Source of the DNA: Anaerolineales bacterium
GTDB lineage: Bacteria > Chloroflexota > Anaerolineae > Anaerolineales > Villigracilaceae
NCBI GenBank assembly: GCA_023382595.1
Contig: JAHDWB010000002.1
Coordinates: forward strand, 248,001-312,000
Reading direction: 5' to 3'
DNA: 64,000 nt
Both the position numbers and the translations under genes were made by a program. Below are positions 16,958-26,107 of the stretch, one piece after another. Every line of letters starts with the position of its first letter. The stretch's first letter is position 1. Under the pieces are notes generated by a model, which saw nothing but the letters and a program-made list of their open reading frames with translations, did not search any database and had not been told where the DNA came from.

Positions 16958-18391
16958 TCATTTACTCCAGCGATTGGAATAATTCTGGTTATTAATCATT
17001 TCATAAAGAATCTGAGTCAAAGCGAGAGAAAGCGCTATAAAAATCCAGAAAAAACGAATGTAAGAGCCGTGTAAAAAAATTGCTGCAAAAAGATATGCAA
17101 CAAAGGATACCTGGGCTGCAGATATGTAGTTCGACCACTCATAGAAATACTTTGTATTACGTATCTGCGATTTGATACGAGCCAGCATGTGAAATACAAA
17201 AAACATGATCCCCATAAACGATAATGTGCCAAAAAGCCCTGTTTCAGCCAAGATCTCCAGATACAGGGAGTGCGCTTCGCGTTCGTAAGAACGGAATTCC
17301 AAACCGATAATCTGAGTATATTTTTGATAATTCGTCGGATAATTTGCCGCCCCAACCCCTAGAAGCGGATGCTCTGCAAACATGGTCAATGCGGTCAACA
17401 TCTCACTTGTTCGTCCCTGAAGCGACGCATCCTGATAAATACCGCTCTGATCGGATGTAGACAGGAAAGAAAGTGTCTGAAATCTTTCGACATAACGTGA
17501 AGGCAGCAGGGGCAACGCCAGTAACACGATTGCAGTAACCAGGGAAACAGCCCAAATATTGGATCGTGCAAAAAAGAACGTTATAAAAAAAACAGAAATG
17601 ATAAACGCCAGATATGCGCCCCTACTGTAGGTGTTCAGCAGAACAATGGCTAGAATAACAAAAACGATGCCGTAAAACATTTTTTTGTTCGCTGTCTCGC
17701 GCAAAAAACCAAATATCACAAATGGAATAACGCCAACCAAAACCTGCCCCCACATGTTAGGCTCATTGATGGGACCACCGAGCCGGTCATCGATAACGCC
17801 TGCAAATCCCCAAAAATCATTCCCGGTATTGCCAGTGGCAACTTGATAAACACCCAGAAGGGAGACACCCGCTGTTACCAAGACCATGGCCAGTGCAGCC
17901 AGTTTCCATTCTTCAGGCTTCCTAATGCAAAATAAAACACAATAGATGATAACAATGTCCTTCCCAACGTCAATGATTCTGTCAAACGCCTGATCGCGAT
18001 CAGTTGCTACAAGATAACTGGCCGCAACTGCCATAAAGTATGCGATCAAAGAAATCTCAATCAGCCTCGTCATGGGACGATCCATTGGAATTTGCCCGAC
18101 GTGATAATTCCTAACAATAATGGCAACAAAAATAACTGCAACCAGGGGTTTGATGATCCCCGGAAGTCCATTATCCGTAAATATGCTTGAAACATTAGAA
18201 AATACCGCAACGATCAATATATATGCCCCCAGGCTGGGCTTGATCACAATCCCCATAACCGCCCCAATCCCCACTAAACCGATCAAGGCAAATGTACCTA
18301 TCGATTCGCTCGGATTTGACACAGCCATGGCAACAAGAATGGAGAGGATCACAGCGAGTAAAATATAGGGGTAATCTTTTCTTAGTACCAT
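16958..18391 (-). CDS. O-antigen ligase / Wzy-type polysaccharide polymerase
   Basis: A 477-residue membrane protein with about a dozen hydrophobic segments. The Wzy_C-type signature is HPLLGVGAANYP together with HSLYLEILAETGLFG near the C-terminus. Such proteins polymerise or ligate lipid-linked surface polysaccharides on the outside of the membrane. It is the last gene of a leftward exopolysaccharide cluster with a GNAT/CelD-like gene and a sugar-phosphate transferase. Base composition is visibly AT-richer than the neighbourhood, as is common for surface-polysaccharide genes. Confidence 0.85.
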   Translation of the reverse strand: MVLRKDYPYILLAVILSILVAMAVSNPSESIGTFALIGLVGIGAVMGIVIKPSLGAYILIVAVFSNVSSIFTDNGLPGIIKPLVAVIFVAIIVRNYHVGQIPMDRPMTRLIEISLIAYFMAVAASYLVATDRDQAFDRIIDVGKDIVIIYCVLFCIRKPEEWKLAALAMVLVTAGVSLLGVYQVATGNTGNDFWGFAGVIDDRLGGPINEPNMWGQVLVGVIPFVIFGFLRETANKKMFYGIVFVILAIVLLNTYSRGAYLAFIISVFFITFFFARSNIWAVSLVTAIVLLALPLLPSRYVERFQTLSFLSTSDQSGIYQDASLQGRTSEMLTALTMFAEHPLLGVGAANYPTNYQKYTQIIGLEFRSYEREAHSLYLEILAETGLFGTLSFMGIMFFVFHMLARIKSQIRNTKYFYEWSNYISAAQVSFVAYLFAAIFLHGSYIRFFWIFIALSLALTQILYEMINNQNYSNRWSK

Positions 18392-18444
18392 CTGTCGTTC
18401 CTTTCAACCATCAAACAATAAATTCCACTGAATAGAAAGTAATC

Positions 18445-19641
18445 TCAATTTGCCGGCTTTTTAAGTCGATCCGTCAAGATGTTATTCCTGATCTTCTTTA
18501 GATTCTTCGAAAGCCATGAGACGGATTTGATTCGATCCTTTAATGAACGCACCTGCTTCTCCACATGATACCGCACGGGTCTGCGAAACACTCGAATCCA
18601 ATACATATCATCCAACCCGGTTGCCAGACTGCTTTTATAGTCTGCATCGCCAGCAAGAAAATCATAGACTGAATTACCCGACCGGGCATTGTGGAGGATA
18701 GAACAATAATGGGAAACCAGCCCGGGCCGATACAGGTTTCCTGGTAGATAATTAAATCCGCTTTGATAAAAATAAACCCTGCCATTGTAAAGGAAGTTGT
18801 ACAAATACCCCAAAACCTGTTTTGGAGTTGAAATTCTTAGCATTTGTATTTCACCCTCAGAAAACCGACTGGCGATCAATTTCTTGTGGAATTCAAAAAG
18901 ATATTCATTGGAAAATGCGCCGGCACCGCCGCGTTCAGTCCATTCCTTTTGATGCAGCCCTACCAAACCGTCAAAAAAGTCTTGGGCTTCCTGCAATGTT
19001 CCAGCTTCCACAATATCGATCACGCCGTCTTTCTCATATTCCTTGATGGATCGCCGAATCTGGCTACGTCGATTGGAGCTTAAAAAGCTTAAATAATCCA
19101 TCTCAGCTGCGCGCACAGCATCTAAATCCACATAGGCGGCACTGGACTGTTCATCGATCAGCGCAAAGAAATTTGCGCCGTCACGATCCAGCAGGTTGCG
19201 TAGTTTGTCCATAAACTGAAGAGAGAGTCCGGGAAGATGCACTTCATCCCAAACCATATTGTCAATGGATCGAAACAACAAATCAGAGTCCAGTGGAATA
19301 GACGGATCTGCAAGTACAGAGTTGTACTCCAAATACAACTTATCAAAATAAGGCATGCCGGTGGTGTTCAATGAAACGATGCGAGATGAAAATATTCCAT
19401 ATTTCCTTCTCTTGGCTGTTCCCATAAAAAAAGCCACCATGGGTTCTTCGTCAATAAAACCAACGATCAAACGCACGTTATTTTCGGCGGGCAAAGTCTC
19501 CAGCCATGTGGACATCCATCCCCAGGAAAGAAAATAATGATGAGCACATCGCCGTGATAACATCTGCCAATATTTTTCAATCAATGACATGTCAATGGCA
19601 GGATTATAATAAATAAACTTCAACGAAGTGGATCGACTCAA
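18445..19641 (-). CDS. GNAT-family acyltransferase, CelD/FemAB-like (exopolysaccharide cluster)
   Basis: A 398-residue cytoplasmic protein with the two-domain GNAT layout of the CelD / acetyltransf_6 group. In the second half, LGYLYNFLYNGRVYFYQSGF and VSHYCSILHNARSGNSVYDFLAGD mark the acyl-donor-binding fold. Relatives in polysaccharide loci are thought to add acyl or amino-acyl groups to sugar precursors. The C-terminus is basic. The acceptor is unknown. It lies between the sugar-phosphate transferase and the polymerase genes. Confidence 0.75.
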   Translation of the reverse strand: MSRSTSLKFIYYNPAIDMSLIEKYWQMLSRRCAHHYFLSWGWMSTWLETLPAENNVRLIVGFIDEEPMVAFFMGTAKRRKYGIFSSRIVSLNTTGMPYFDKLYLEYNSVLADPSIPLDSDLLFRSIDNMVWDEVHLPGLSLQFMDKLRNLLDRDGANFFALIDEQSSAAYVDLDAVRAAEMDYLSFLSSNRRSQIRRSIKEYEKDGVIDIVEAGTLQEAQDFFDGLVGLHQKEWTERGGAGAFSNEYLFEFHKKLIASRFSEGEIQMLRISTPKQVLGYLYNFLYNGRVYFYQSGFNYLPGNLYRPGLVSHYCSILHNARSGNSVYDFLAGDADYKSSLATGLDDMYWIRVFRRPVRYHVEKQVRSLKDRIKSVSWLSKNLKKIRNNILTDRLKKPAN

Positions 19642-19774
19642 GTTTCACCAATTATATGCAAGAATGTCCATCATAAAGTTATTTGTTGGGTATCTTTTAT
19701 CACCACCCAACAAATAAAGTTTTTCAATACCAAATTAGAGTTGCGGCACTCCAACGTTTTGTCAAGCAACATTC

Positions 19775-20455
19775 TTAATGAGCACCTTTTTGCTTAAAGA
19801 CAGCAAACACTGTGCGCACTAGAATATTAATATCAAGCCAGATACTTGCGCGTTCAATATAGGCAATATCAAGCCGCAATCGATCATCAAATTCAAGTTT
19901 GGCACGTCCGATAATTTGCCATAAGCCGGTTATGCCAGGCATAACATCCAGTCGCTCGGTATGCCAAAGTTTGTAGGTCTCAGAGCCAAACGATGTTGGA
20001 CGCGGTCCCACCAGACTCATTTCACCTTTGAGCACATTGATCAATTGGGGAAGTTCGTCAAGACTTGTTTTGCGAAGTATCCTCCCGACCCTGGTCACGC
20101 GCGGATCATTGGTAATCTTGAAATCAGGCCATTGCAGTTCGTTCAAATGAATGTACTGCTTCTTCAACTCCTCGGCATTGGGCACCATGGAGCGGAATTT
20201 GTACATTTGAAACCTCTTACCGCCTTTCCCTGTACGCAACTGCGTGAACATGACCGGTGCGCCGGGCGATGTTATGGCAATGCTCCCCCCCACCACCAAA
20301 AGTAAAAGCCCCCAAAAGGGAAGGGTCAGCAGAACAATGCTGAGGTCCATGATCCTCTTCACAGTTAAATATGAATGCCCTACAAAAAGGCGTTTTGCGG
20401 GATCAAATGACCTTATCCAAAGAAAATCATCGTCTGAAAAACTGGTCACAGCCAT
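19775..20455 (-). CDS. Initiating sugar-phosphate (polyprenyl-phosphate) transferase
   Basis: A 226-residue monotopic membrane protein of the bacterial sugar transferase family (WcaJ/PglC type). One hydrophobic segment (about 34-60, [20 protein letters not shown]) precedes the catalytic domain: [31 protein letters not shown], and [10 protein letters not shown], ending with [10 protein letters not shown]. It transfers the first sugar-1-phosphate to undecaprenyl phosphate. The length shows that the large N-terminal domain of WcaJ is missing. It is eight bases downstream of the degenerate GGDEF gene, so probably one operon. Confidence 0.92.
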   Translation of the reverse strand: MAVTSFSDDDFLWIRSFDPAKRLFVGHSYLTVKRIMDLSIVLLTLPFWGLLLLVVGGSIAITSPGAPVMFTQLRTGKGGKRFQMYKFRSMVPNAEELKKQYIHLNELQWPDFKITNDPRVTRVGRILRKTSLDELPQLINVLKGEMSLVGPRPTSFGSETYKLWHTERLDVMPGITGLWQIIGRAKLEFDDRLRLDIAYIERASIWLDINILVRTVFAVFKQKGAH

Positions 20456-20462
20456 AATTCAA

Positions 20463-21317
20463 TTATTCCCTACTTGCTAAAGTAACTTCAGGATTTAACT
20501 TGGTTCTAGAACGTTCTCTTGCAACATGTAAAAGATCATCGAATGTTAATGCCTCATCGGGGAATGCGGCAATCCCCCAATCGACCCTAATATTCAACTT
20601 TTCATCAACTGCACCCTCGATCCTTTTGGCGAGAATGGAGATATTATTAAGATTGGTTTCGGGGCAAAGCAGGACAAAACGCCCGTCTTTATCCAAAAGC
20701 ACTAGATCCGTACTGCGCGCCAGATCGCTTAATATCTGGCTGGCTTTCGCAATGGCAAATCGCTCCAACATGTCATCTGCCAATGCCTCGAGGTCTTTCC
20801 AGCCTCGTTTCCCTGCGGGCTTATTGAGACGAATCGTCAGTATGGACAAGGGGTGATGATAGCGTCTGCTGCGCGTGATCTCGGACGCAATCAAATCACG
20901 GGATGATTGGATATCGCGCGCACGATTAGGATAAGCGCTTGAAGATACTCCATTCAAAGTAGTATCCACCTGGTCAACTCTTCTGGCAACATCATACGCC
21001 AGCACAGAAGACATCAGCACCAAAAGCAGCTGGATTATGTGCACCTCTATCGGCCTGCTGTCGCCCAGATAATATACCCAAACAAGGATGTAAACCAATA
21101 ACCAAAATGCAATTACAGCATAATAATTCAATTTCACCCCGGCGCGCATCAACCGCCCCACCACAATCAGTTCCGAAAAAACAACAAATGCCACCAGCAA
21201 AAAAAAGACCGGACTGAAGTCAATGACACTCTCTTGGAATTCATCTATATTTGAAATACCCAATATGGCTATTACATATAGAACAAGAATTGTTATTGAA
21301 ACTTTTAATTCGCTCAT
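20463..21317 (-). CDS. Membrane protein with degenerate GGDEF-like domain
   Basis: A 284-residue protein. Four hydrophobic segments lie in residues 1-125. A C-terminal domain (about 135-280) follows the GGDEF fold (ITRSRRYHHPLSILTIRLN, then ILAKRIEGAV, RVDWGIAAFPDEALTFDDLLHVARER), but the GGDEF signature is replaced by KDGRF. Diguanylate cyclase activity is therefore unlikely. It is the first gene of the exopolysaccharide operon and abuts the sugar-phosphate transferase gene, so a regulatory or scaffolding role in polysaccharide export is the natural inference. This is based on pattern, not on alignment scores. Confidence 0.7.
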   Translation of the reverse strand: MSELKVSITILVLYVIAILGISNIDEFQESVIDFSPVFFLLVAFVVFSELIVVGRLMRAGVKLNYYAVIAFWLLVYILVWVYYLGDSRPIEVHIIQLLLVLMSSVLAYDVARRVDQVDTTLNGVSSSAYPNRARDIQSSRDLIASEITRSRRYHHPLSILTIRLNKPAGKRGWKDLEALADDMLERFAIAKASQILSDLARSTDLVLLDKDGRFVLLCPETNLNNISILAKRIEGAVDEKLNIRVDWGIAAFPDEALTFDDLLHVARERSRTKLNPEVTLASRE

Positions 21318-21689
21318 AATACCTATCCTGCCATCAAATAATTAGAACAATGAATCCCGAACAAATCTCTTAACTTTTCTTTTTTGACAGGTCTTCCTAT
21401 CAGCCTTGCATTTATAATGAATCGGCCTCAGAAGTGCCGCTCGACTTGCCGGCATCCCCTGATTAAGCGGCCCTGCTCACGTTAAAAACGATACTGCGAG
21501 CTAATTTCCAGAAAGGGCACTCTATATTAAGGAATTATATGTCTTCTTGGATTAACAAAACGATTTTAACATAAAACGAGAAGGTTTCAGTAATTACAGC
21601 CAGAAATAGCATTAAAAATACCAATCAATCTTGTAAGAAACGCCGCCAGCGACCCGTCCTACGGGCAGATCATCTCCCTGGAGCCAACT
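21318..21689. promoter_or_regulatory. 372-base gene-free region, possible structured leader of the EPS operon
   Basis: No open frame worth calling. On the minus strand, upstream of the degenerate GGDEF gene, GCCGCT and AGCGGC (about 21437-21475) can pair around an inner GCCGGC palindrome, followed by another small stem (GCTC..GAGC region, about 21476-21502). This looks like a folded 5' leader but matches no riboswitch class I know. A plus-strand TATAAT is at 21413-21418, but the only TTGACA is 23 bases before it, which is too far. Confidence 0.35.
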
Positions 21690-21956
21690 TTGAGCGACCT
21701 CTATACCCTTCAACCAACAAAAATCATCATGTACAGCACGGAATATTGCAGCGACTGCCGCCGCGCCAAAATGTTCTTCGAAACCAACCAGATCGAATTT
21801 GTCAATGTGGGGCTTGAAAATAACGAAGAAGCCACAAAATTTGTCATACAATTGAACAACGGGTACCGGAGCGTGCCAACCATCGTCTTCCCCGATGGAA
21901 GCGTGCTGGTCGAACCGGGATGGGACGAGTTGCAGGAAAAGCTATCAGGCGGATAA
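21690..21956 (+). CDS. Glutaredoxin-like (mycoredoxin-type) protein
   Basis: An 88-residue thioredoxin-fold protein with the active-site motif CSDC (C20, C23) after IIMYSTEYC and the cis-proline SVPTIVFPDG. It resembles mycoredoxin/NrdH-type redoxins, which reduce disulfides or mixed disulfides with low-molecular-weight thiols. The TTG start at 21690 is chosen because GGAG lies eight bases upstream; the first in-frame ATG (21729) would remove the first beta strand. It lies upstream of a lipoprotein gene on the same strand. Confidence 0.8.
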   Translation: MSDLYTLQPTKIIMYSTEYCSDCRRAKMFFETNQIEFVNVGLENNEEATKFVIQLNNGYRSVPTIVFPDGSVLVEPGWDELQEKLSGG

Positions 21957-21977
21957 TCCCACAATAGTACACGGGAG

Positions 21978-21983
21978 TATAAT
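21978..21983 (+). promoter_or_regulatory. -10 box giving a leaderless transcript
   Basis: TATAAT preceded by GGAG and followed six bases later by the ATG at 21990. The predicted transcript start coincides with the start codon. No Shine-Dalgarno is present. Confidence 0.55.
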
Positions 21984-21989
21984 CAACGT

Positions 21990-22652
21990 ATGAAAAAGAT
22001 TCCCGTTGTCTTCTTTCTCATGTTTCTCCTCACATCCTGCGATACGTGGGGGAACCCGCCTCAGCCATTCCCGGTCTGGACTCCTATCCCCACGATCACG
22101 CCCAGCATCGTCACAGCCACGCCTTTCATCATATCCCCTCCCACATTTGACAACACGATTGCGCCAGGCGTGACCGTTATCTCGCCGGTCACACCAACAA
22201 ATACGGAAACCCCGCTTCCAACTCTGACCTTTTCGCCTGTCCCGCCAACCCAGACATTTACCCAATCCCCCTTCCAATCAGCGGATGTGGAGATCCTGGG
22301 GTGCAACACCAGCGTCGACATCCTGCGCGGCATGGGAGAAGTGACGAATGCTTACGTGCGCATCAAAAACAACGGGACGGTTGATCTTTCCAACACCTGC
22401 GGTTTCCTGCGAGCGATCGATGAGGGACGCGAACACCCCGATAAAAAAGTGTGCGTCAGCAATCTCCCTGCGCAATATCAAGTAACGCTGAAGTTGACAG
22501 TCGACTCTACCTACCAGCAGGACACGATCATTCAGGTGGATGTGACATCCAACGATCTGATCCTCGTGCGCGTGGACAGGCATTCCTGCCGGGATATCAG
22601 TTTCTTTGGCGGTGTGCCATCGGATGTAGGCACGGTTAAGCCAATAGAGTGA
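21990..22652 (+). CDS. Lipoprotein with Thr/Pro-rich linker, unknown function
   Basis: A 220-residue secreted protein. The signal peptide ends in lipobox LTSC (Cys17). Residues 18-95 are a Thr/Pro/Ser-rich linker of the kind seen in many Anaerolineae surface lipoproteins. The C-terminal domain (about 98-220) contains four or five cysteines (ILGCNTS, NTCGFLRA, KVCVSN, HSCRDISF) and looks like an Ig-like or FxLYD-type beta sandwich (VTNAYVRIKNNGTVDL). No function can be given. Confidence 0.7.
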   Translation: MKKIPVVFFLMFLLTSCDTWGNPPQPFPVWTPIPTITPSIVTATPFIISPPTFDNTIAPGVTVISPVTPTNTETPLPTLTFSPVPPTQTFTQSPFQSADVEILGCNTSVDILRGMGEVTNAYVRIKNNGTVDLSNTCGFLRAIDEGREHPDKKVCVSNLPAQYQVTLKLTVDSTYQQDTIIQVDVTSNDLILVRVDRHSCRDISFFGGVPSDVGTVKPIE

Positions 22653-22732
22653 TGTTCCAGATGTAGAAAAATGCCGCAGTCGGGCAGGCAGGTTGAACGG
22701 TAGGAAGAGGCGGTCAACGGTATCCTTCATAA

Positions 22733-22769
22733 AACAAAGACACCCACAATCTTGATGATTGTGGGTGTC
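22733..22769 (-). terminator. Intrinsic terminator of the HAMP-GNAT-carrier operon
   Basis: GACACCCACAATC (22739-22751), five-base loop, GATTGTGGGTGTC (22757-22769). On the minus strand a T-rich tail follows. It may also stop the plus-strand lipoprotein transcript. Confidence 0.85.
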
Positions 22770-22789
22770 TTCATTTCGATACCGGCAGA

Positions 22790-23848
22790 TCATTCGCCCT
22801 TACTGAACCGGTTCCGCATCCCCTTAACCTTGGATTGCAGATCCTGGAAGAAATCGCTCTCGACGATCTCATTGACCTGCTTGGTCAATTTTGATTTATC
22901 GATCATGATCTCGAGTTGTTGAACACGGGCGCGCAGAGATTTTTCACGCTGTGCAACCTTGTCCACCATGACCTTGAAAACGCTGGTCAATGTGTCGATC
23001 TCATCCCGATAAGCGCTCTCCGATTTATTTTTCTCCCATTCGTGACTGTAATCTCCCTCACCGATATTTTTTGCCACTTCTGCAAGACCAATGATCGGTT
23101 TCGTGAGTTGACCGGAAAGCCAGTACACGAGGAAGAAGATCAAAATGTAACTGAGCAAAAATGCGATCGCGCCGCTAAACAATATCCCGGTCCGGACTTC
23201 GTCCACATAGTCGGCGGGAATATCCACGCCGATCGCGCCAATGACCTGCCCATTGTCATCCACGATCGGAGCGTAGGTTGTGATCCAATTGCCAAAACTA
23301 TCCGGATAGGGTGTCCAAACATCCACCCGCTGTGTCAGACCGTCATAGATTCTGGTGTTGGTAGATGTATATCGCTGACAGAATCGGAATCCGCCGCGCG
23401 GCTCGCGGAAGTAGCCGGTGCTGCCAATGGCAATCACTTCGCCGGGCTCGATACCCTTCACATAGGTATAGATTCTTGTCCCCGGTTCCAGTTGCTGAGC
23501 AGCATACAGCCAGTTTGCATGCTCCATGTAAAGCGGATTATCTTCAGGGTAATAACCGTTCTCCTCTGCGCCCAGAGCAGGCGGACACATAGGATTGTTC
23601 GTGCTCTCTTCTTCGTACAAACGCACGAAATTCTCCTTGTCGATTCCACGGAGCGTGCCGCCGAGCGTGTTTTCCAAGTTTTCCGTGATCGTCTGAAAAA
23701 CACGGTCGTTGGTATATCGATAAAACCAGTAATAACTGAGAACGAACACGGGCGTAAAGATCAGGATAAAGCCGATCCAGATCTTTACCCGCAGACTAAG
23801 AAAACGCCCCGAACTATCCCTTGCTGATTCTGTTATTTGTTCATTCAT
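22790..23848 (-). CDS. Membrane sensor with extracytoplasmic PDC-like domain and HAMP, no output domain
   Basis: A 352-residue protein. A membrane segment at about 23-43 is followed by an extracytoplasmic sensor (about 45-220). The motif DVWTPYPDSFGNWITTYAPI and then GQVIGAIGVDIPADYV is typical of PDC/dCache sensors. A second membrane segment (about 225-248), a HAMP domain (LTKPIIGLAEVAKNIGEGDYS) and a coiled coil to the C-terminus complete it. There is no kinase, cyclase, phosphatase or methyl-accepting domain, so the coiled coil may signal to a separate partner. It overlaps the GNAT gene by eight bases. Confidence 0.75.
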   Translation of the reverse strand: MNEQITESARDSSGRFLSLRVKIWIGFILIFTPVFVLSYYWFYRYTNDRVFQTITENLENTLGGTLRGIDKENFVRLYEEESTNNPMCPPALGAEENGYYPEDNPLYMEHANWLYAAQQLEPGTRIYTYVKGIEPGEVIAIGSTGYFREPRGGFRFCQRYTSTNTRIYDGLTQRVDVWTPYPDSFGNWITTYAPIVDDNGQVIGAIGVDIPADYVDEVRTGILFSGAIAFLLSYILIFFLVYWLSGQLTKPIIGLAEVAKNIGEGDYSHEWEKNKSESAYRDEIDTLTSVFKVMVDKVAQREKSLRARVQQLEIMIDKSKLTKQVNEIVESDFFQDLQSKVKGMRNRFSKGE

Positions 23849-24578
23849 GCTCTTCTCTCTCCTGGACGTAAATGGTTTTTAACACATCAAGAATTATGGG
23901 GTGGTTTTCGGGCAAGCCGTAGTGATCCACTAAAAAAGCCAGAACAAAATTCGTGATCATGGCGCTGGTGTAAGTTTCCACTTTCACCGCAGGGTTGGGC
24001 AGAAACCCCATATGCATTGGAGAAAATACGGTCGTCTCCAGTTCCTCCGCACGGCTTCTGCCCTCCATCTCCGGGGGAAAAATGGGTTCCACGTATTTTA
24101 ACGGCATCTGCACCAATCCGTTACGGGCATAATATTCCATCAATTTTTCAGGCTCGACCTCATTGACCATGCCGAGTGGAGGCGGGTCGCCTTGTTCAGC
24201 AGCATCGCGAATGACCTGCATCAGGCATTCATAGATCATAAAAATGGAAAGCCGCCGACCCTGCACATGAACATTACGAAAAGCCGGGTCAACCGCCAGC
24301 GAATGCGCCAATCCGCATTGGCGGCTGCGAATATAACGGAACGTGCGGATCCCCGCCGGTTGGCCGTCCACCTCCACCAGCCAATAATGGACGATATGTC
24401 CCGGACGGTGTTCAGGACCAAACCTTACCCTGCGCCTCATTCTCGGGACATAATGCTGATACTGCGGGAAAAGCTTTTGGTAAAGCCCAAGCATCGCCTC
24501 GATCCGTTCAACGTCATCTGAACCATTTACTTCATAGATGGAGACGCGCTCCTCGCTGACGACCAATCTGGCAGGCAT
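23841..24578 (-). CDS. GNAT-like acetyltransferase of unknown substrate
   Basis: A 245-residue cytoplasmic protein. The core HIVHYWLVEVDGQPAGIRTFRY and then GLAHSLAVDPAFRNVHVQGRRLS follows the GNAT pattern, in which the second segment forms the acetyl-CoA pyrophosphate loop region. The extended C-terminal half (VNEVEPEKLMEYYARNGL and beyond) is less standard. It lies between the Npt-like carrier and the HAMP sensor and overlaps the latter, so the three products are likely to work together. The substrate is unknown. Confidence 0.65.
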   Translation of the reverse strand: MPARLVVSEERVSIYEVNGSDDVERIEAMLGLYQKLFPQYQHYVPRMRRRVRFGPEHRPGHIVHYWLVEVDGQPAGIRTFRYIRSRQCGLAHSLAVDPAFRNVHVQGRRLSIFMIYECLMQVIRDAAEQGDPPPLGMVNEVEPEKLMEYYARNGLVQMPLKYVEPIFPPEMEGRSRAEELETTVFSPMHMGFLPNPAVKVETYTSAMITNFVLAFLVDHYGLPENHPIILDVLKTIYVQEREEHE

Positions 24579-24586
24579 TAATTCCT

Positions 24587-25921
24587 TTAATCTCCAAAAT
24601 CCAATTTGTCCAATACGCTGGCTCCGCGTGTGCGGCGTTTCAACTGCCAGTTCAACATGCTTTGTTCATATGTGGTGCGGACACGATAGGACGCATAAGC
24701 GGCAACGATCGCGATCACAATCCCCACCCCAAGATATATTTTCGTGTACACGGCGCGCTCCAAGCCAAGCCACAAGCCGGCAACAATGATCGCAAACGTG
24801 ATCAAACTGCCGATGATCGTCCCGCCTGACGGGAGGTAGCTGTCAATGAACATGCTCACCCGTCCGCGCTTTTCATTTGGGACCATTGCTTGAAATGCCT
24901 TGCGGGCAGACAGGTCAAGCGTATCGTATGATGCGCGGGAAATCCCCTGTGAAGCGGCGCTGCTCATATAGCCCGGGAAAAAGAAGTTGGAAATGACTGA
25001 AACCAGCATCACGAACGGCTGGATCAGAAAACTGCGTCGCAGGGTAAATGCTTCGATAATTCGGGCTGAAAAACTTTGAATGAAGATCGAAACGATGGCA
25101 ATGACCAAATTGTAGATGGCATAGAACGACTGAAAACCGTTCCCAAGGTCGAATTTCGCATCCGAAAGGACATCAAAAAGCAGAATGGTCATCACACTGC
25201 CGGTCGCCAGCATGCCAAGCGCCAAATAGGCAAACGCGGGGACCATCTTGATGAAATCCCATCCCTCGGTCAAGGTCTCCTTCATGGACTCTGCCGGGCG
25301 GACAGGCGGGGGAAGTTTTATGGAGCGAAGCCGAATTCTGGATACAAACCAGGCAAGCAGGAATATGCCCGCGTTCAACAGCAGTAGATTCACCGTGCCG
25401 AAGTTCATTTGGGCGTCCACCGCCGCAATTCCCAGCCCGACGATCGTACCGAGGAAGGCAAAGTTCGCGATCACCGGCAGGACGCGGCGTCCGGTTGCAG
25501 GGTCATAAATGTCATTGACGAGGATCCAGAACACAACGGGGAAGAAGCGCCATTGCTGGTCATTCAACAAATAGATCAGGGTATAACTAATGGAGGCGGG
25601 GAAACCTTTTATCAAAAATGTAAGCGGCAACAAGGCGTACAGGGCAACGAACATAAGCAGCACCCCCGCCATCAATTTGATGCGGTCGTATTTATCCACG
25701 ATCAGAGACTGCACGCCCGTCGCCAGGATCAACAGAACCATATCCACAGCCCAGACCAAAAGGATGTAATGATCTTTCACTTCGCTCAGAAACCCGCTGA
25801 CCGATACGACCTTGGTGATTCCCATGGCGGCATAGTTGGCAAACAGGATAAAACCAAGCGTGAAAACCAGTCCGCCCTCCCCCGGTCGCAATGGAAACCA
25901 CTTTCTAAATTGTTGCCGCAT
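24587..25921 (-). CDS. Npt1/Npt2 (ADP/ATP antiporter)-like membrane carrier
   Basis: A 444-residue membrane protein with about 12 hydrophobic segments. The pattern RPGEGGLVFTLGFILFANYAAMG at the N-terminus, NDIYDPATGRRVLPVIANFA in the middle and the C-terminal QAMVPNEKRGRVSMFIDS resemble the nucleotide-transporter (TlcA/Npt) and related MFS-type proteins of free-living bacteria. Transport of nucleotides is not established for this group. ATG 25921 is preceded by GAGG at six bases; a GTG at 25951 is the other in-frame option. First gene of a three-gene operon. Confidence 0.7.
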   Translation of the reverse strand: MRQQFRKWFPLRPGEGGLVFTLGFILFANYAAMGITKVVSVSGFLSEVKDHYILLVWAVDMVLLILATGVQSLIVDKYDRIKLMAGVLLMFVALYALLPLTFLIKGFPASISYTLIYLLNDQQWRFFPVVFWILVNDIYDPATGRRVLPVIANFAFLGTIVGLGIAAVDAQMNFGTVNLLLLNAGIFLLAWFVSRIRLRSIKLPPPVRPAESMKETLTEGWDFIKMVPAFAYLALGMLATGSVMTILLFDVLSDAKFDLGNGFQSFYAIYNLVIAIVSIFIQSFSARIIEAFTLRRSFLIQPFVMLVSVISNFFFPGYMSSAASQGISRASYDTLDLSARKAFQAMVPNEKRGRVSMFIDSYLPSGGTIIGSLITFAIIVAGLWLGLERAVYTKIYLGVGIVIAIVAAYASYRVRTTYEQSMLNWQLKRRTRGASVLDKLDFGD

Positions 25922-26095
25922 ACATTGCCTCGAAAGAAATATTGACCTCACACCACGTCGCTTGCAGGTTGTTTTGCGTACAAATTGCGATTAACAAATC
26001 CAACCTGCGGGAGGTCTTGGTCCAAATAAGGCGGTATTATAGTACACATTCCAACAGGAGAAGCTCGCGATTTCCTTTCAATTCCGATAAAAAGG

Positions 26096-26101
26096 TATAA
26101 T
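26096..26101 (+). promoter_or_regulatory. -10 box giving a leaderless transcript
   Basis: TATAAT preceded by AAGG, six bases before the ATG at 26108. No Shine-Dalgarno and no clear -35 box. Same spacing as before 21990. Confidence 0.55.
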
Positions 26102-26107
26102 GACCGC

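Noticed and set aside
21384..21418. Plus-strand promoter TTGACA...TATAAT in the 372-base gap
   Set aside because: The spacer is 23 bases, far outside the usual 16-18.
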